From: Streptomyces pristinaespiralis
Lineage (GTDB): Bacteria; Actinomycetota; Actinomycetes; Streptomycetales; Streptomycetaceae
Reading direction: 5' to 3'
Length of the DNA: 64,000 nucleotides
NCBI RefSeq assembly: GCF_001278075.1
Contig: NZ_CP011340.1
Span: 3,162,001-3,226,000, forward strand
The notes under the pieces are model-generated. The model did not search any database and was not told the origin of the DNA. It worked only from the letters and a program-made list of their open reading frames with translations. Positions 17,924 through 27,500 of this stretch are shown in pieces. Every line of letters starts with the position of its first letter. Positions within the stretch are counted from its first letter, which is position 1. The translations under genes were made by a program, and so were the position numbers.

Positions 17924-17949
17924 GGGGCCGGTCCGTGAGGACCGGCCCC
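17924..17949 (-). terminator. Terminator of the wblC operon
   Basis: An 11-bp perfect stem (17924-17934 with 17939-17949) with the tetraloop GTGA lies 18 nt past the stop codon of the gene downstream of wblC. Confidence 0.7.
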
Positions 17950-17967
17950 GCGTGGACGGCTTCGCCG

Positions 17968-18291
17968 TCAGTGCATGACGGCCATGGCCAGTGCGCGGCG
18001 CGCGCGCATCGACACGCGCTCGGCGCGGCGCTGCATGCGTCGGGCGGCGACCAGGCGCACGGCCTGGCGTTCCGCGTCGACTTCACGCAGGCGCTCGTGC
18101 ATATGCGCACGAGCCAGGGCTTCTGGGATGAGTTGCATTTCGCGGGTCCTGTTCTGACGCGAGGCGTTCGCGCCGATGGTGGTGACAGCTGGGGTGGCGG
18201 AGCCCTGGGGCTCGCTCGTGGAAGAGGTCATCGGGGCCTGCTTCTGGGGGTCGTGCGTGACGGGTCGATCGATGGTTCCGATGGCGTTCAT
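17968..18291 (-). CDS. Basic small protein translationally coupled to wblC
   Basis: 107 residues starting MNAIGTIDRP. The first half is Ser/Thr/Pro-rich; the second half is a strongly basic predicted helix (HMHERLREVDAERQAVRLVAARRMQRRAERVSMRARRALA). The start ATG overlaps the wblC stop as ATGA, so the two are translated in coupled fashion and share control by the antibiotic-responsive leader. I recognise no domain; a nucleic-acid or ribosome interaction is conceivable from the charge but is only a guess. Confidence 0.78.
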   Translation of the reverse strand: MNAIGTIDRPVTHDPQKQAPMTSSTSEPQGSATPAVTTIGANASRQNRTREMQLIPEALARAHMHERLREVDAERQAVRLVAARRMQRRAERVSMRARRALAMAVMH

Positions 18292-18656
18292 GCCGCAACC
18301 GGGTTCTTGCGCGGGCGACCACGCGGCCGCTTGCGGGCAACGACGACGCCCTGGACGAAGAGCTCTCCGCCCCAGACACCCCACGGCTCACGCCGCTCCT
18401 TGGCGCCCGCGAGGCAGGCCTCCATCAGCGGGCAGGTGCGGCAGAGGGACTTGGCGTACTCGACGTCGGCCGGCGACTCGGCGAAGAAGACCTCCGGGTC
18501 GTAGGAGCGGCACGGGACGGGCACGCCCAGGTTCTCGATGGCGTCGTCGAGCGCGGTGAGCGCAGTGAGGGGAGTCAAGGTGGAGTCCTCGGTACGGACG
18601 GGCGGGGAGGTGGTCTCGGAAGGCGGTACGGACGGGGCGTGCGCTTCGAGTTGCAC
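18288..18656 (-). CDS. wblC: WhiB-family transcription factor WblC (WhiB7)
   Basis: 122 residues. The [4Fe-4S] ligands Cys49, Cys72, Cys75 and Cys81 (CRSY...LCRTCPLMEAC), the GVWGG turn at 93-97 and a C-terminal AT-hook RGRPRK at 112-117 identify WhiB7/WblC. It binds the principal sigma factor and activates intrinsic antibiotic-resistance genes at promoters with an AT-rich element before -35. GTG 18656 has GAGGA 10 nt upstream. Its own promoter and a roughly 600-nt leader with an upstream ORF and an intrinsic terminator lie upstream (18657-19304), consistent with the known autoactivation and attenuation of this gene. Confidence 0.97.
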   Translation of the reverse strand: MQLEAHAPSVPPSETTSPPVRTEDSTLTPLTALTALDDAIENLGVPVPCRSYDPEVFFAESPADVEYAKSLCRTCPLMEACLAGAKERREPWGVWGGELFVQGVVVARKRPRGRPRKNPVAA

Positions 18657-18760
18657 GGTGTGTATTTCCTCGTCTGGTCGTTCCGGCCGGTCGGCCGGGT
18701 GGCAGTTGGTACCGGGTGCTTCTGGTCCCGAGGCCCCTTCGCGCTGTTCTCCCGTTGGGG

Positions 18761-18803
18761 AAAACAGAAGGGCCGCGGATCCCGGGTGGGGTTCCGCGGC
18801 CCT
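18761..18803 (-). terminator. Attenuator terminator in the wblC leader
   Basis: On the minus strand an 11-bp stem (18803-18793 with 18779-18769) encloses a 13-nt loop and is followed by a U-rich tract, UCUGUUUU, at 18768-18761. This is the most classical Rho-independent terminator in the window. It lies about 105 nt before the wblC start and just after the upstream-ORF stop, as expected for ribosome-dependent attenuation. Confidence 0.85.
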
Positions 18804-18826
18804 GAAGGCGCCGGCCTGATGCCGTA

Positions 18827-19153
18827 TCAGGCTGGATCACTCCAGGGTTCGAGCCCGCGGAAGGCCCACTTCGTGTGGTGCTGCGTCGTCTTCTGCTCGG
18901 TCTCGGCACTGGCCGCCGCAAAGGCATAGGCCTGAGCCTCTGCCGCTGCTACTCCTGCTGCCAGTGCCTTGGTCGGTCGCTCATTGCGCTCCATGCAAGG
19001 CAGACCGCCCAGGCCGGACACGGGAAGCACGGCGGAGATGCCGGACATACCGGTGCCGAGGAACACGGGGGAGAAGCCGAGCGAGCAGGCGGAGACGACC
19101 GAGCGATCGGTCATTTTGGCGGTGCTGACGAAGCTGGTCTTGATGCTGATCAC
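18827..19153 (-). CDS. Upstream ORF in the wblC leader (108 codons)
   Basis: GTG 19153 is preceded by GAGGAGG at 9-nt spacing, the best ribosome site in this leader. The frame runs 108 codons (ISIKTSFVSTAKMTDRSVV...) and stops at 18827. The stop codon lies inside a small hairpin (GCCTGAT/ATCAGGC, 18814-18832) directly upstream of the attenuator stem. Stalling of ribosomes on this ORF by antibiotics would change folding and permit read-through into wblC. uORF control of whiB7/wblC is established in the literature. Whether this full 108-codon reading is the regulatory one, rather than a shorter internal start, is uncertain. Confidence 0.65.
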   Translation of the reverse strand: MISIKTSFVSTAKMTDRSVVSACSLGFSPVFLGTGMSGISAVLPVSGLGGLPCMERNERPTKALAAGVAAAEAQAYAFAAASAETEQKTTQHHTKWAFRGLEPWSDPA

Positions 19154-19221
19154 TGGAATCGCCTCCTCTCGGCGTCTCGAGGACCGGACAGGCCGGTCAC
19201 GCTATTCGGATAAGTACAGCA

Positions 19222-19256
19222 CGAAGACAGGGCTTCAGAGAAGCCGCTGTTCTTCG
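19222..19256 (-). promoter_or_regulatory. 5'-end hairpin of the wblC leader RNA
   Basis: A 15-bp imperfect stem with two single-base bulges and the loop TCT: CGAAGA/ACAG/GGCTTC pairs with GAAGCC/CTGT/TCTTCG. It would form within the first nucleotides after the predicted transcription start, so it may stabilise the transcript or take part in the attenuation fold. Confidence 0.55.
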
Positions 19257-19264
19257 TGGTTAAG

Positions 19265-19304
19265 AACCTATGGGTCTGGCCGGGGCGCGCGCAAACCATT
19301 TTTT
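19265..19304 (-). promoter_or_regulatory. wblC promoter with WhiB7-type AT-rich activator element
   Basis: On the minus strand, AAAAAATGG (19304-19296) lies 1 nt before a -35-like TTGCGC (19294-19289), then 18 nt to TAGGTT (19270-19265). An A-rich run ending in GG immediately upstream of -35 is the WhiB7 activation signature, implying autoregulation. The promoter starts 14 nt after the uvrD2 stop codon. Confidence 0.75.
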
Positions 19305-19317
19305 CGACGAGTTTGTA

Positions 19318-21489
19318 TCAGTCCTCCTCGTCGGCCTCGCCGGGCTCCTCACCTGCGCAGATGGCCAGGACATCGGCCCCGAACCGATCCAGCTTGCGGC
19401 CGCCGACCCCGGAGATCCCCGCCAACTCCGTCTCTGTGCCCGGCACGGCCTCGGCGATCGCCATCAGTGTCTTGTCCGTGAAGACGCAGTACGCGGGCTG
19501 GCCCAGCTCCTTGGCCTGGTCGGAGCGCCACTCACGCAGCCGCTCGTACAGCGCCTCGTCCATGTCCGAGGGGCAGTCCTCACAGCGCATCAGCTTCATC
19601 TCGCCCGCGTCGGTCAGCGTCTTGCCGCAGACCCGGCACAGCACCGGGCCGCGCCGCTTACGGCGGCCGCCGCCGCGCTCGACACCGCCCGCCCCGCCGG
19701 CGGTCCGCGGCCCGGCCGCTGCGGAGCCCGGGCGGATGCCGTTCAGGAAACGGGTCGGACGGCGGGAGGCACGGCCGCCCGGCGCACGCGACAGGGCCCA
19801 GGACAGGGACAGGTGCAGCCGCGCGCGGGTGACACCCACATAGAGGAGCCTGCGCTCCTCCTCCACCTGCTCGTCCGTCTTGGCGTAGGTGATCGGCATC
19901 ATGCCCTCGGTGAGCCCGACGAGGAACACGGCGTCCCACTCCAGGCCCTTCGCCGAGTGCAGGGAGGCGAGTGTGACGCCCTGGACGGTGGGCGCGTGCT
20001 GGGCGGCGGCCCGCTCGTCCAGCTCGGCCACCAGATCGGCGAGCGTCGCCTGCGGCCTGGCGCGCACGAAGTCCTCCGCGAGGCGGACCAGCGCCGCCAG
20101 CGACTCCCAGCGGTCGCGCACGGCACCGGAACCGGCGGGCGGCTCCGTCGTCCAGCCCTTGGTGGACAAGACGGCCCGCACCTGGGAGGGCAGGTCCTCC
20201 ACGTCGTCGAGGAGTGCGTCGTTGCCGCCGGCGCGGGCGGCGCCGCGCAGGGCGATGCCCGCCTCGCGCACCTCCTGCCGCTCGAAGAACCGCTCGGCCC
20301 CGCGCAGCTGGTACGGGACGCCGGCGTCCGCCAGAGCCTGCTCGTACACCTCCGACTGGGCGTTGATCCGGTAGAGCACGGCGATCTCGCCGGCCGGGAC
20401 ACCCGCGTCGATCAGCTCGCGGATGCGGCGGGCGGTGCCTTCCGCCTCCGCGGGCTCGTCCGCGTACTCCACGTACGAGGGCTCGGGGCCCGGCTCGCGC
20501 TGGGAGATCAGCTCGAGGCGGTGTTCGGCGGCGCGGCCACGGGCCTGGCCGAGCAGGCCGTTGGCCAGGTGGACGACCTGGGGGGTGGAGCGGTAGTCAC
20601 GGACCAGCTTGACCACCGTCGCGCCGGGGTGGCGGGTGCGGAAGTTCAGCAGGTGGTCGGGGGTGGCGCCGGTGAAGGAGTAGATCGTCTGGCTGGCGTC
20701 ACCGACGACGCACAGGCTTTCCCGGTCACCGAGCCACAGGTCCAGCAGGCGCTGCTGGAGGGGGCTGACGTCCTGGTACTCGTCGACGACGAAGTGCTGG
20801 TACTGGCGGCGGACATGGTCGGCGATGTCGTGCCGGTCCTGCAGGATGCCGACGGTGAGCAGCAGCACGTCCTCGAAGTCGATCACCGAGCGGTCGCGCT
20901 TGAGCTGCTCGTACATGGCGTAGACCTGGCTGATCTCGGCCGGGTCACGGGGCGCGTCGCGCAGCGACTTGGACACCGCCGCCGGGTAGTCCGCGGGCAC
21001 GGTCTGGGTGACCTTGGCCCACTCGATCTCTCCCGTGACGTCCCGCAGCTCATTGCGGTCGAGGCGGATCCGGCAGCGGGCCGCGGCCTCCGCCACCAGC
21101 TGGATCTTTCGCTCGAGCAGTCGCGGCATGTCGCCGCCGACCGCCTTCGGCCAGAAGTACTGGAGCTGGCGGAGGGCGGCGGAGTGGAACGTGCGTGCCT
21201 GGACGCCGCCGGCACCGAGCTGGCGCAGCCGCCCCCGCATCTCGCCGGCGGCGCGGTTGGTGAACGTGACGGCGAGCACACTGGCGGGCTGGAGTATGCC
21301 CGCGCGCACCCCGTACGCGATGCGGTGGGTGATCGCGCGGGTCTTGCCCGTGCCGGCTCCTGCCAGCACGCACACCGGACCGTGCAGGGCGGTCGCCACC
21401 TCGCGCTGCTCGGGATCGAGCCCGTCGAGCACGGCGTCCGCCGACTCGGGGACCTGCGGGAAAAGAGAGGAGTGCGTTGCTGCTGTCAC
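19318..21489 (-). CDS. uvrD2: UvrD2-type superfamily 1A DNA helicase
   Basis: 723 residues, matching mycobacterial UvrD2 (Rv3198c) in sequence and place. Motifs: Walker A AGAGTGKT, Walker B VVDEYQDVSP, motif III QTIYSFTGA, motif V LASLHSAKGLEWDAVFL and motif VI LYVGVTRAR. A four-cysteine zinc-like module (CRVCGKT...MRCEDC) and a C-terminal HRDC domain (residues about 650-710) complete the UvrD2 layout. It should be a 3'-5' ATP-dependent helicase in DNA repair. GTG 21489 is chosen because upstream residues are not family-like; its ribosome site is weak. It diverges from the mycoredoxin gene. No damage-type promoter box was found here. Confidence 0.95.
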   Translation of the reverse strand: MTAATHSSLFPQVPESADAVLDGLDPEQREVATALHGPVCVLAGAGTGKTRAITHRIAYGVRAGILQPASVLAVTFTNRAAGEMRGRLRQLGAGGVQARTFHSAALRQLQYFWPKAVGGDMPRLLERKIQLVAEAAARCRIRLDRNELRDVTGEIEWAKVTQTVPADYPAAVSKSLRDAPRDPAEISQVYAMYEQLKRDRSVIDFEDVLLLTVGILQDRHDIADHVRRQYQHFVVDEYQDVSPLQQRLLDLWLGDRESLCVVGDASQTIYSFTGATPDHLLNFRTRHPGATVVKLVRDYRSTPQVVHLANGLLGQARGRAAEHRLELISQREPGPEPSYVEYADEPAEAEGTARRIRELIDAGVPAGEIAVLYRINAQSEVYEQALADAGVPYQLRGAERFFERQEVREAGIALRGAARAGGNDALLDDVEDLPSQVRAVLSTKGWTTEPPAGSGAVRDRWESLAALVRLAEDFVRARPQATLADLVAELDERAAAQHAPTVQGVTLASLHSAKGLEWDAVFLVGLTEGMMPITYAKTDEQVEEERRLLYVGVTRARLHLSLSWALSRAPGGRASRRPTRFLNGIRPGSAAAGPRTAGGAGGVERGGGRRKRRGPVLCRVCGKTLTDAGEMKLMRCEDCPSDMDEALYERLREWRSDQAKELGQPAYCVFTDKTLMAIAEAVPGTETELAGISGVGGRKLDRFGADVLAICAGEEPGEADEED

Positions 21490-21682
21490 CCCGCCATGCT
21501 GCCAGGTCGCCGGGGGCGGATGCGGCGGTTGTCCACAGGGCTGCCTCATCAGTCGTACGAATTGCGCTCCGGTCGTACGGATGCGGGTCACACCGGGGCT
21601 CGGGAATCGTTACCGCGTCACGTACGTTCTAGCCCGAGGTGATGACACCCCCCGGCCCCCGAGACCCCAGGAGCAAGAGACG

Positions 21683-21925
21683 ATGCAGGGCACTGTGACG
21701 ATGTACAGCACCACGTGGTGCGGATACTGCCGTCGGCTGAAGAGCCAGATGGACCGTGAGGGCATCGCGTACACCGAGATCAACATCGAGCAGGACCCCG
21801 AGTCGGCGGCCTTCGTCGAGAAGGCCAACGGGGGCAACCAGACGGTTCCCACCGTGCTCTTCCCCGACGGTTCGACGCTGACCAACCCGTCTCTCGCCCA
21901 GGTCAAGCAGAAGGTGGGCGTCTAG
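21683..21925 (+). CDS. mrx1: Mycoredoxin (Mrx1-type glutaredoxin-like protein)
   Basis: 80 residues with a thioredoxin fold. The active site is Cys13-Gly-Tyr-Cys16 (TTWCGYC), the cis-Pro loop is QTVPTVLF, and the C-terminal GSTLTNPSLAQVKQKVG completes the domain. Mycoredoxins reduce mycothiol mixed disulfides, the actinobacterial counterpart of glutaredoxin. ATG 21683 has AGGAG at 10 nt. The only plus-strand gene between uvrD2 and nudC, exactly as in mycobacteria (Rv3198A). Confidence 0.95.
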   Translation: MQGTVTMYSTTWCGYCRRLKSQMDREGIAYTEINIEQDPESAAFVEKANGGNQTVPTVLFPDGSTLTNPSLAQVKQKVGV

Positions 21926-22019
21926 CCCCCGAGTTGTACCGGGCGCCGGTACCGGCGTCCGGTCCGACCGAGCGGCGACCACGGTCGGCCGGTTCGGTCG
22001 AGCCCCCGGCGGACGGACG

Positions 22020-22048
22020 ACGGCCCCGGCCAATACGGCCGGGGCCGT
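22020..22048. terminator. Bidirectional terminator between mycoredoxin and nudC
   Basis: A perfect 12-bp G+C stem (22020-22031 with 22037-22048) and a 5-nt loop AATAC lie between converging genes. The remaining 130 bp before nudC hold only G/C-rich degenerate repeats of GGCCGGAACGTG and GGCCGTCGTGTG type. Confidence 0.8.
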
Positions 22049-22179
22049 TCGTGTGTCCATCAGGGCCGGAACGTGTGGCCCTCGGGGCCGTCGTGTGTCC
22101 GCCGCGGCCGGAACGTGGCCCCGGAGCCGGGGCGCGTGGCCGTGACGGGCCTCACGCCTCGGACCTCAGCCCTCAGGCC

Positions 22180-23130
22180 TCAGACCACGTCGCCGGGCCT
22201 CGGCAACGGCTTGCCGTACCAGAGCTCGATGAGGCGCGCCGCGATCGAGATCCCGTAAGGAGGCAGCACCTCCCCGGACTCGAACGCGGCCCGCAGGTCT
22301 TCACGGGAGAACCAGCGCGCCTCGTGGATCTCCTCGCCGTCGACCTCGATCCGCGAGGTCGTCGCGCGGGCCATGAAGCCCAGCATCAGACTCGAGGGGA
22401 AGGGCCACGGCTGGCTGGCGACGTACTCCACCTCGCCGACGCCGACGCCCACCTCCTCGCGGACCTCGCGGCGCACCGACTCCTCGATGGACTCCCCCGG
22501 CTCCACGAAGCCCGCGAGCGTCGAGAAACGGCCCTCCGGCCAGTGGACCTGACGGCCGAGGAGGGCGCGGTCCTGGTCGTCGGTGACGAGCATGATCACG
22601 GCAGGGTCGGTGCGGGGATAGTGCTCGGCGCCGCAGGCCTGGCAGCGGCGGATGTGTCCGGCGGCGGCGATGACGGTGCGCTCGCCGCAGCGGGAGCAGA
22701 AGCGGTGCAGCCGCTGCCAGTTCTCCAGCGCGACCGCGTGCACCAGCAGCCCCGCGTCGCGCGGCGACAGCAGCAGCCCGGCCTCGCGCAGACCGGCGGG
22801 CCTGGCCGACTGGTCCATGCGGCCCGGCAGGGCGTCCTTCTGGAGGGCGAAGTAGCGCACCCCTTCCTCGTCGGTGCCGAGGAAGTACCGGTGGGTCTCG
22901 GTGACCGGGGCCTCGAAGGCCGGGGTCATGACCAGCTCGGTGCGGCCGTCGGGGGTGTCGTCGATCAGGGCCTGGCCACCGGAGACCACGAACACACGGG
23001 TCGTGGGATGGCTCCACGCGGCCGCGAGCCATGCCTCGTCGAGACGGTTGTGCGCCTCGCGGTCGATGCCGCTGGGCGCGGTGAGACCGATGGGACGGTC
23101 TGCGGCATCGGCGTAGCTGTGGGTGCTCAC
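22180..23130 (-). CDS. nudC: NADH pyrophosphatase NudC
   Basis: 316 residues. The zinc ribbon (CSRCGE...CQACGA, residues about 143-165) and the Nudix box GFVEPGESIEESVRREVREEVGV are followed by SQPWPFPSSLM, the NADH-diphosphatase SQPWPFPxS signature. NudC hydrolyses NAD(H) to NMN(H) and AMP and can remove NAD caps from RNA. GTG 23130 is the start. It is 39 nt downstream of the M20 dipeptidase, probably in one transcript with adnB. Matches Rv3199c in position. Confidence 0.96.
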   Translation of the reverse strand: MSTHSYADAADRPIGLTAPSGIDREAHNRLDEAWLAAAWSHPTTRVFVVSGGQALIDDTPDGRTELVMTPAFEAPVTETHRYFLGTDEEGVRYFALQKDALPGRMDQSARPAGLREAGLLLSPRDAGLLVHAVALENWQRLHRFCSRCGERTVIAAAGHIRRCQACGAEHYPRTDPAVIMLVTDDQDRALLGRQVHWPEGRFSTLAGFVEPGESIEESVRREVREEVGVGVGEVEYVASQPWPFPSSLMLGFMARATTSRIEVDGEEIHEARWFSREDLRAAFESGEVLPPYGISIAARLIELWYGKPLPRPGDVV

Positions 23131-23169
23131 GGTTCTTCCAACTCCCCCGGGGCGGATCGGGACATGTTT

Positions 23170-24567
23170 TCAGCGAAGGGTGCGGGCCATGTCGTCCCAC
23201 AGATGGGCGGTCGTCTCCACTCCCTTGAGGAGAAGTTCCAGCTCGACCTTCTCGTTCGGTGCGTGCCAGCCGTCGGACGGTACGGAGATGCCGAGGAACA
23301 GCACGGGCGCCGCGAGCACGTCCTGGAGGTCGGCCGCGGGTCCCGAGCCGCCCTCGCGGGTGAAGCGGATCTTGTGACCGTCGAAGGCACGGCCCATGGC
23401 GCGTACGACCGACTGCAGGGCCGGGTGGTCGAGCGGGGTCAGACACGGCCGGGTGGCGGCGCCGAAGACGATCTCGTGCCGGATGCCGGCCGGGATCCGG
23501 GCGGCGACCCAGTCAGTGACGGCGCGTTCGATCTTGTCGGGTTCCTGACCGGCGACCAGCCGGAAGGACAGCTTCAGCTGCGCGGACGACGGGATGATCG
23601 TCTTACCGCCGGGGCCCTGATAGCCACCGCCGATACCGTTCAGCTCGGCCGTCGGGCGGGCCCAGAGGCGCTCCAGGGTGGAGTAGCCGGCTTCGCCGAG
23701 CGTCCCGTGGGACTTCGCGGTGCGCAGCCAGGTCTCCTCGTCGAACGGCAGCTCGGCGTACAGCTCGCGCTCCTCGTCGGTGAGCGGTGCGACGCCTTCG
23801 TAGAAGCCGGGGATCGTGACCTGCTCGTCCTCGTCGTGCAGAGCGGCGACCAGACGGGCGGCGACGGTCGCCGGGTTGGGGACGGCGCCGCCGAACGATC
23901 CGGAGTGGATGTCCTGGTCGGGGCCGTACAGCGTGATCTCGCAGTCGGCGAGGCCGCGCATGCCGGTGCAGACGGTCGGGGTGGTCTCCGACCACATGCC
24001 CGTGTCGGAGACGATCACGGCGTCGGCGGCGAGGCGGTGCGCCTGCTGTTCCACGAGTGCGCGGAAGTGCGGGGAGCCCGACTCCTCCTCGCCCTCGATC
24101 AGCAGCTTGAGGTTGACCGCGGGGGCGGTACGGCCGGTGGCCGCGAGGTGGGCGCGCACACCGAGTGTGTGGAAGAACACCTGCCCCTTGTCGTCGGCGG
24201 CGCCGCGGCCGTACATCCGGCCGTCGGTGATCCGCGGCTCGAACGGGTCGGTGTGCCAGCCGTCCTCACGGGCGGCGGGCTGCACGTCGTGGTGGCCGTA
24301 GACCAGCACGGTGGGCGCGTCCGGGTCGCCGGAGGGCCACTCGGCGAAGACCGCGGGGGCGCCGGGCGTGGGCCAGATCTCGGCGACCGGGAAGCCGGTC
24401 TCCGACAGCTTGGCCGCGAGCCACTCGGCGCTGCGCCGTACGTCCCCGTCGTGCTCCGGCTGTGCCGACACGGACGGGATGCGCAGCCACTCGGCGAGGT
24501 CGTCGAGGAAGGCGGCGCGGTGCTGCTGGATGTACGTACGGACGGCGTTGTCCGGGGTCTCGCTCAT
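23170..24567 (-). CDS. M20 family dipeptidase (zinc aminoacyl-peptidase)
   Basis: 465 residues of the M20/CPG2 family. Metal-ligand motifs: YGHHDVQP (His, Asp), GRGAADDKG (bridging Asp), IEGEEESGS (catalytic and bridging Glu), SDTGMW (Asp) and the C-terminal GWHAPNE (His). A dimerisation insert follows DIHSGSFGG. It should hydrolyse dipeptides or acylated amino acids in the cytoplasm. ATG 24567 lies 10 nt after the adnB stop, so it is in the adnB operon, although nothing in its chemistry suggests DNA repair. Confidence 0.93.
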   Translation of the reverse strand: MSETPDNAVRTYIQQHRAAFLDDLAEWLRIPSVSAQPEHDGDVRRSAEWLAAKLSETGFPVAEIWPTPGAPAVFAEWPSGDPDAPTVLVYGHHDVQPAAREDGWHTDPFEPRITDGRMYGRGAADDKGQVFFHTLGVRAHLAATGRTAPAVNLKLLIEGEEESGSPHFRALVEQQAHRLAADAVIVSDTGMWSETTPTVCTGMRGLADCEITLYGPDQDIHSGSFGGAVPNPATVAARLVAALHDEDEQVTIPGFYEGVAPLTDEERELYAELPFDEETWLRTAKSHGTLGEAGYSTLERLWARPTAELNGIGGGYQGPGGKTIIPSSAQLKLSFRLVAGQEPDKIERAVTDWVAARIPAGIRHEIVFGAATRPCLTPLDHPALQSVVRAMGRAFDGHKIRFTREGGSGPAADLQDVLAAPVLFLGISVPSDGWHAPNEKVELELLLKGVETTAHLWDDMARTLR

Positions 24568-24577
24568 GCTCTTGAGC

Positions 24578-27500
24578 CTAACGGGCGACGGCACCGGACT
24601 CGTCGGCCGTCCCGCCCAGCAGGATGCGCTCGAGGCCCGCCCGGTCGGGGAGGCCGTCCGGATGAACGATCTCGCCGGTGCGTACGAACACGAACGTGGC
24701 GGTCACCGCGTCGAGCGGTATGCCGTGCTGCTCGGCCCACGCGAGCCGGTAGACGGCGAGCTGGAGCGGGTCGGCGACGCCGTTGCGCGCGGTCTTCCAG
24801 TCGACGATCTCGTAGGTGCCCTCACCGGTCCGGTACACGGCGTCGATACGGCCCCGCACGACCCGGCCGGCCAGCGTGAACTGGAACGGCGCCTCGACGC
24901 GGTACGGGGTACGGCGGGCGTACGGCGTGCGCTCGAAGGCGTCCTTGAGTGCGGCGAGGTCCTGCTCGTCCGCGATGTCGTGCTCGTCGGCGCCTCCCGG
25001 CAGTTCGTCGGGGCCGAGCATGGGAAGGGGCATTTCTTCGAAACGCGACTCCACCCAGGCGTGGAACCGGGTGCCTCTGCGGGCCGCGGGCTGCGGTGGA
25101 CGGGGCATGGGACGGGCGAGCTCCTGGGCGAAGCCGTCGGGGTCGGCGGCGAGGCGCAGCAGCTGGGACGCGGAGAGGGAGGCCGGCACAAGGACGTCGC
25201 GGACGGTCGCGCGGGTACGGCGCAGTTCGCCGGCGAGCGCGTCGAGGTCGCGGTCCCAGGACGCGACCGCGCGGGCCTCCTCGGGGGTGAGCGCCTCCTC
25301 CCGCTCGTTCTTTCCCGATCCCCGGTGCGGGTTTCCGGCGTCCCGGGGGCCGGAGGGGTACGCGGCAGCTCCGGCCCCTCCGGGGGCGGCGACGGCGACG
25401 CGCTCCGAGTGCGGGGACGGCTGATGCGGGACGGTCGGCGCCGGCGGCGGGGGCGCGAAGGGGTCGTCCTCCGGGGACTCGGTCGGCCAGTCCCATTCAT
25501 CCGGGTCGGCCGAGGGAACCGTCACGGAACCGGGGTCGGCGGACGGCACCGTCACGGTCGCCGGCCCGGCCTCCGACCCGGCCTCGGGCCCGGCGTCGAA
25601 CCCGGCCTCGGGCTCGAACCCGAAGTCGAACTCGGGGTCGAACTCCGGCCCGAAGCCCGACTCGGGGTCGAACTCCGGCTGCGGCTCGGGCTCCGGTTCG
25701 CCTTCGCGTGCGGCTTCTGCTGCTTCGGCACGCGGACCCGCCACAGGCCCGGTTCCGGCCCCGCCCTCCCCTGCCGTCAGCGCATCGAGGTGCGCCAGGA
25801 CGGTGTCCGCCGCTGCCCGGCGGCGGGCCAGGGAGACGGGGTCCAGGGGCAGCGGCCAGGCGTGGTCCGCGGTGGTCGTCCCGAGCGCCGGGTTCTCCGC
25901 GTCCTCCTCGGGCTCGTCCGCCCAGACCTCGATCTCGCCGTGACCCTGCTCGCAGTGGTCGTACAGCGCCTTGAGGAACGCCGAAGGGCCGCGCCGCCGC
26001 TTCTGGCTGGGACCCCACCAGTGCGCGGAGCCGAGGAGGAGCGAGCGGGGGCGGGTGAAGGTCACGTAGCCCAGGCGCAGTTCCTCCGTGTGCTGATGGT
26101 CCTTCATCGCCTCCTTGAAGGCCTTCAGTCCCCCCGCGTCCCACGACTCGACGTCCGGAAGCGTGGCCGCGTCGCCCCGCAGGGCGTGCGGAAGGACCTT
26201 GGACTGGGACGTCCAGGCCTCGCGGGCCTGGTCGTTCGGGAAGTGCTTGGCGACGAGCCCGGGCACGGCGACGACGTCCCACTCGAGGCCCTTGGACTTG
26301 TGCGCGGTGAGCACCTTGACCGTGTTCTCACCGCCCGGAAGGGCGTTGTCGAGCCCCTTCTCGTACTGCGCGGCGGTGCGCAGGAAGCCGAGGAACGCCA
26401 GCAGTGTGGCCTCCCCGTCGAGCGCGGCGAAACCGGCGGCGATGTCCAGGAAGTTGGCGAGGGTCTCCCGGCGGCGGGCGGCCAGCGCGTGCGGCGAGGC
26501 GGACAGTTCGACCTCGAGGCCGGTGGTGGAGAGCACCCGGTGCAGGACGTCCATCAGCGGGTCGGCCAGCGAGCGGCGGAGGTCACGCAGTTCGGCGGCG
26601 AGGCGGGCGAACCGGACGCGTGCCTCCGCGGAGAAGGGAAGGCCGTCGTCCTCGCCTCCGGCGGACTCCAGGAACGTGTCGAGTGCGTCGGCGAGCGAGA
26701 TGATCTCGGCCGGATCGGTGCCCTCCACCGCCGCGGCGAGCCGCCGCTCAGGATCGTCGTCGGCCGAGGCGTGGTGGACGAGCAGGCGCGCGCGGCGGCC
26801 GAGCAGCGCCAGGTCGCGCGGCCCGATCCGCCACCGGGGGCCGGTGAGGATGCGCACGAGGGAGGCGTTGGCGCCCGGGTCCTGGAGCACCTCGCACATC
26901 GCCACCAGGTCGGCGACCTCCGGCAGGTGCAGCAACCCGGAGAGGCCGACGACCTCCACCGGGACGTCGCGCGCGACCAGGGCGCCCTGGATCTCGGGGA
27001 AGTCGCCCGCGGTACGGCACAGGACCGCGATCTCGCCCGGCTCCTTGCCGGTGCGGACCAGGTGGGCGATGGAGTCGGCCAGCCACTCGATCTCCTCCGC
27101 GTGCGTCGGCAGCAGCGCGCAGCGCACGATGCCGTCCCTCTCGGCCCCGGGCGCGGGCCGCAGTGCCTCTACCCCCTCGTGCATGGCGCGCAGCGGCGTG
27201 GCGAGGCCGTTGGCGAGGTGCAGCAGGCGCCCGCCGCTGCGGCGGTTCTCGCTGAGCGAGTAGCGGTCTGCGGGACGGCCGTCGGAGTGCGGGAAATGGA
27301 CGGGGAAGTCGTCGAGGTTGGCGACGGACGCCCCGCGCCAGCCGTAGATCGCCTGGCAGGGGTCGCCGACCGCGGTGACGGCGTGGCCCGTGCCCTGCCC
27401 GAACAGCCCGGACAGCAGCAGTCGCTGGGCCACCGACGTGTCCTGGTACTCGTCGAGCAGGACGACCCTGAACTCGTCGCGGAGGACGGTGCCCACCTCG

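Noticed and set aside
21490..21640. SOS (LexA) box or damage promoter before uvrD2
   Set aside because: Neither a GAAC-N4-GTTC-type box nor TTGTCRGTG is present. Only a direct repeat TCGTACG is seen, too short to interpret.
22180..24879. Long plus-strand frame opposite nudC, the dipeptidase and adnB
   Set aside because: Low-complexity Arg/Gly/Val translation with no domain; the minus-strand genes have intact catalytic motifs.
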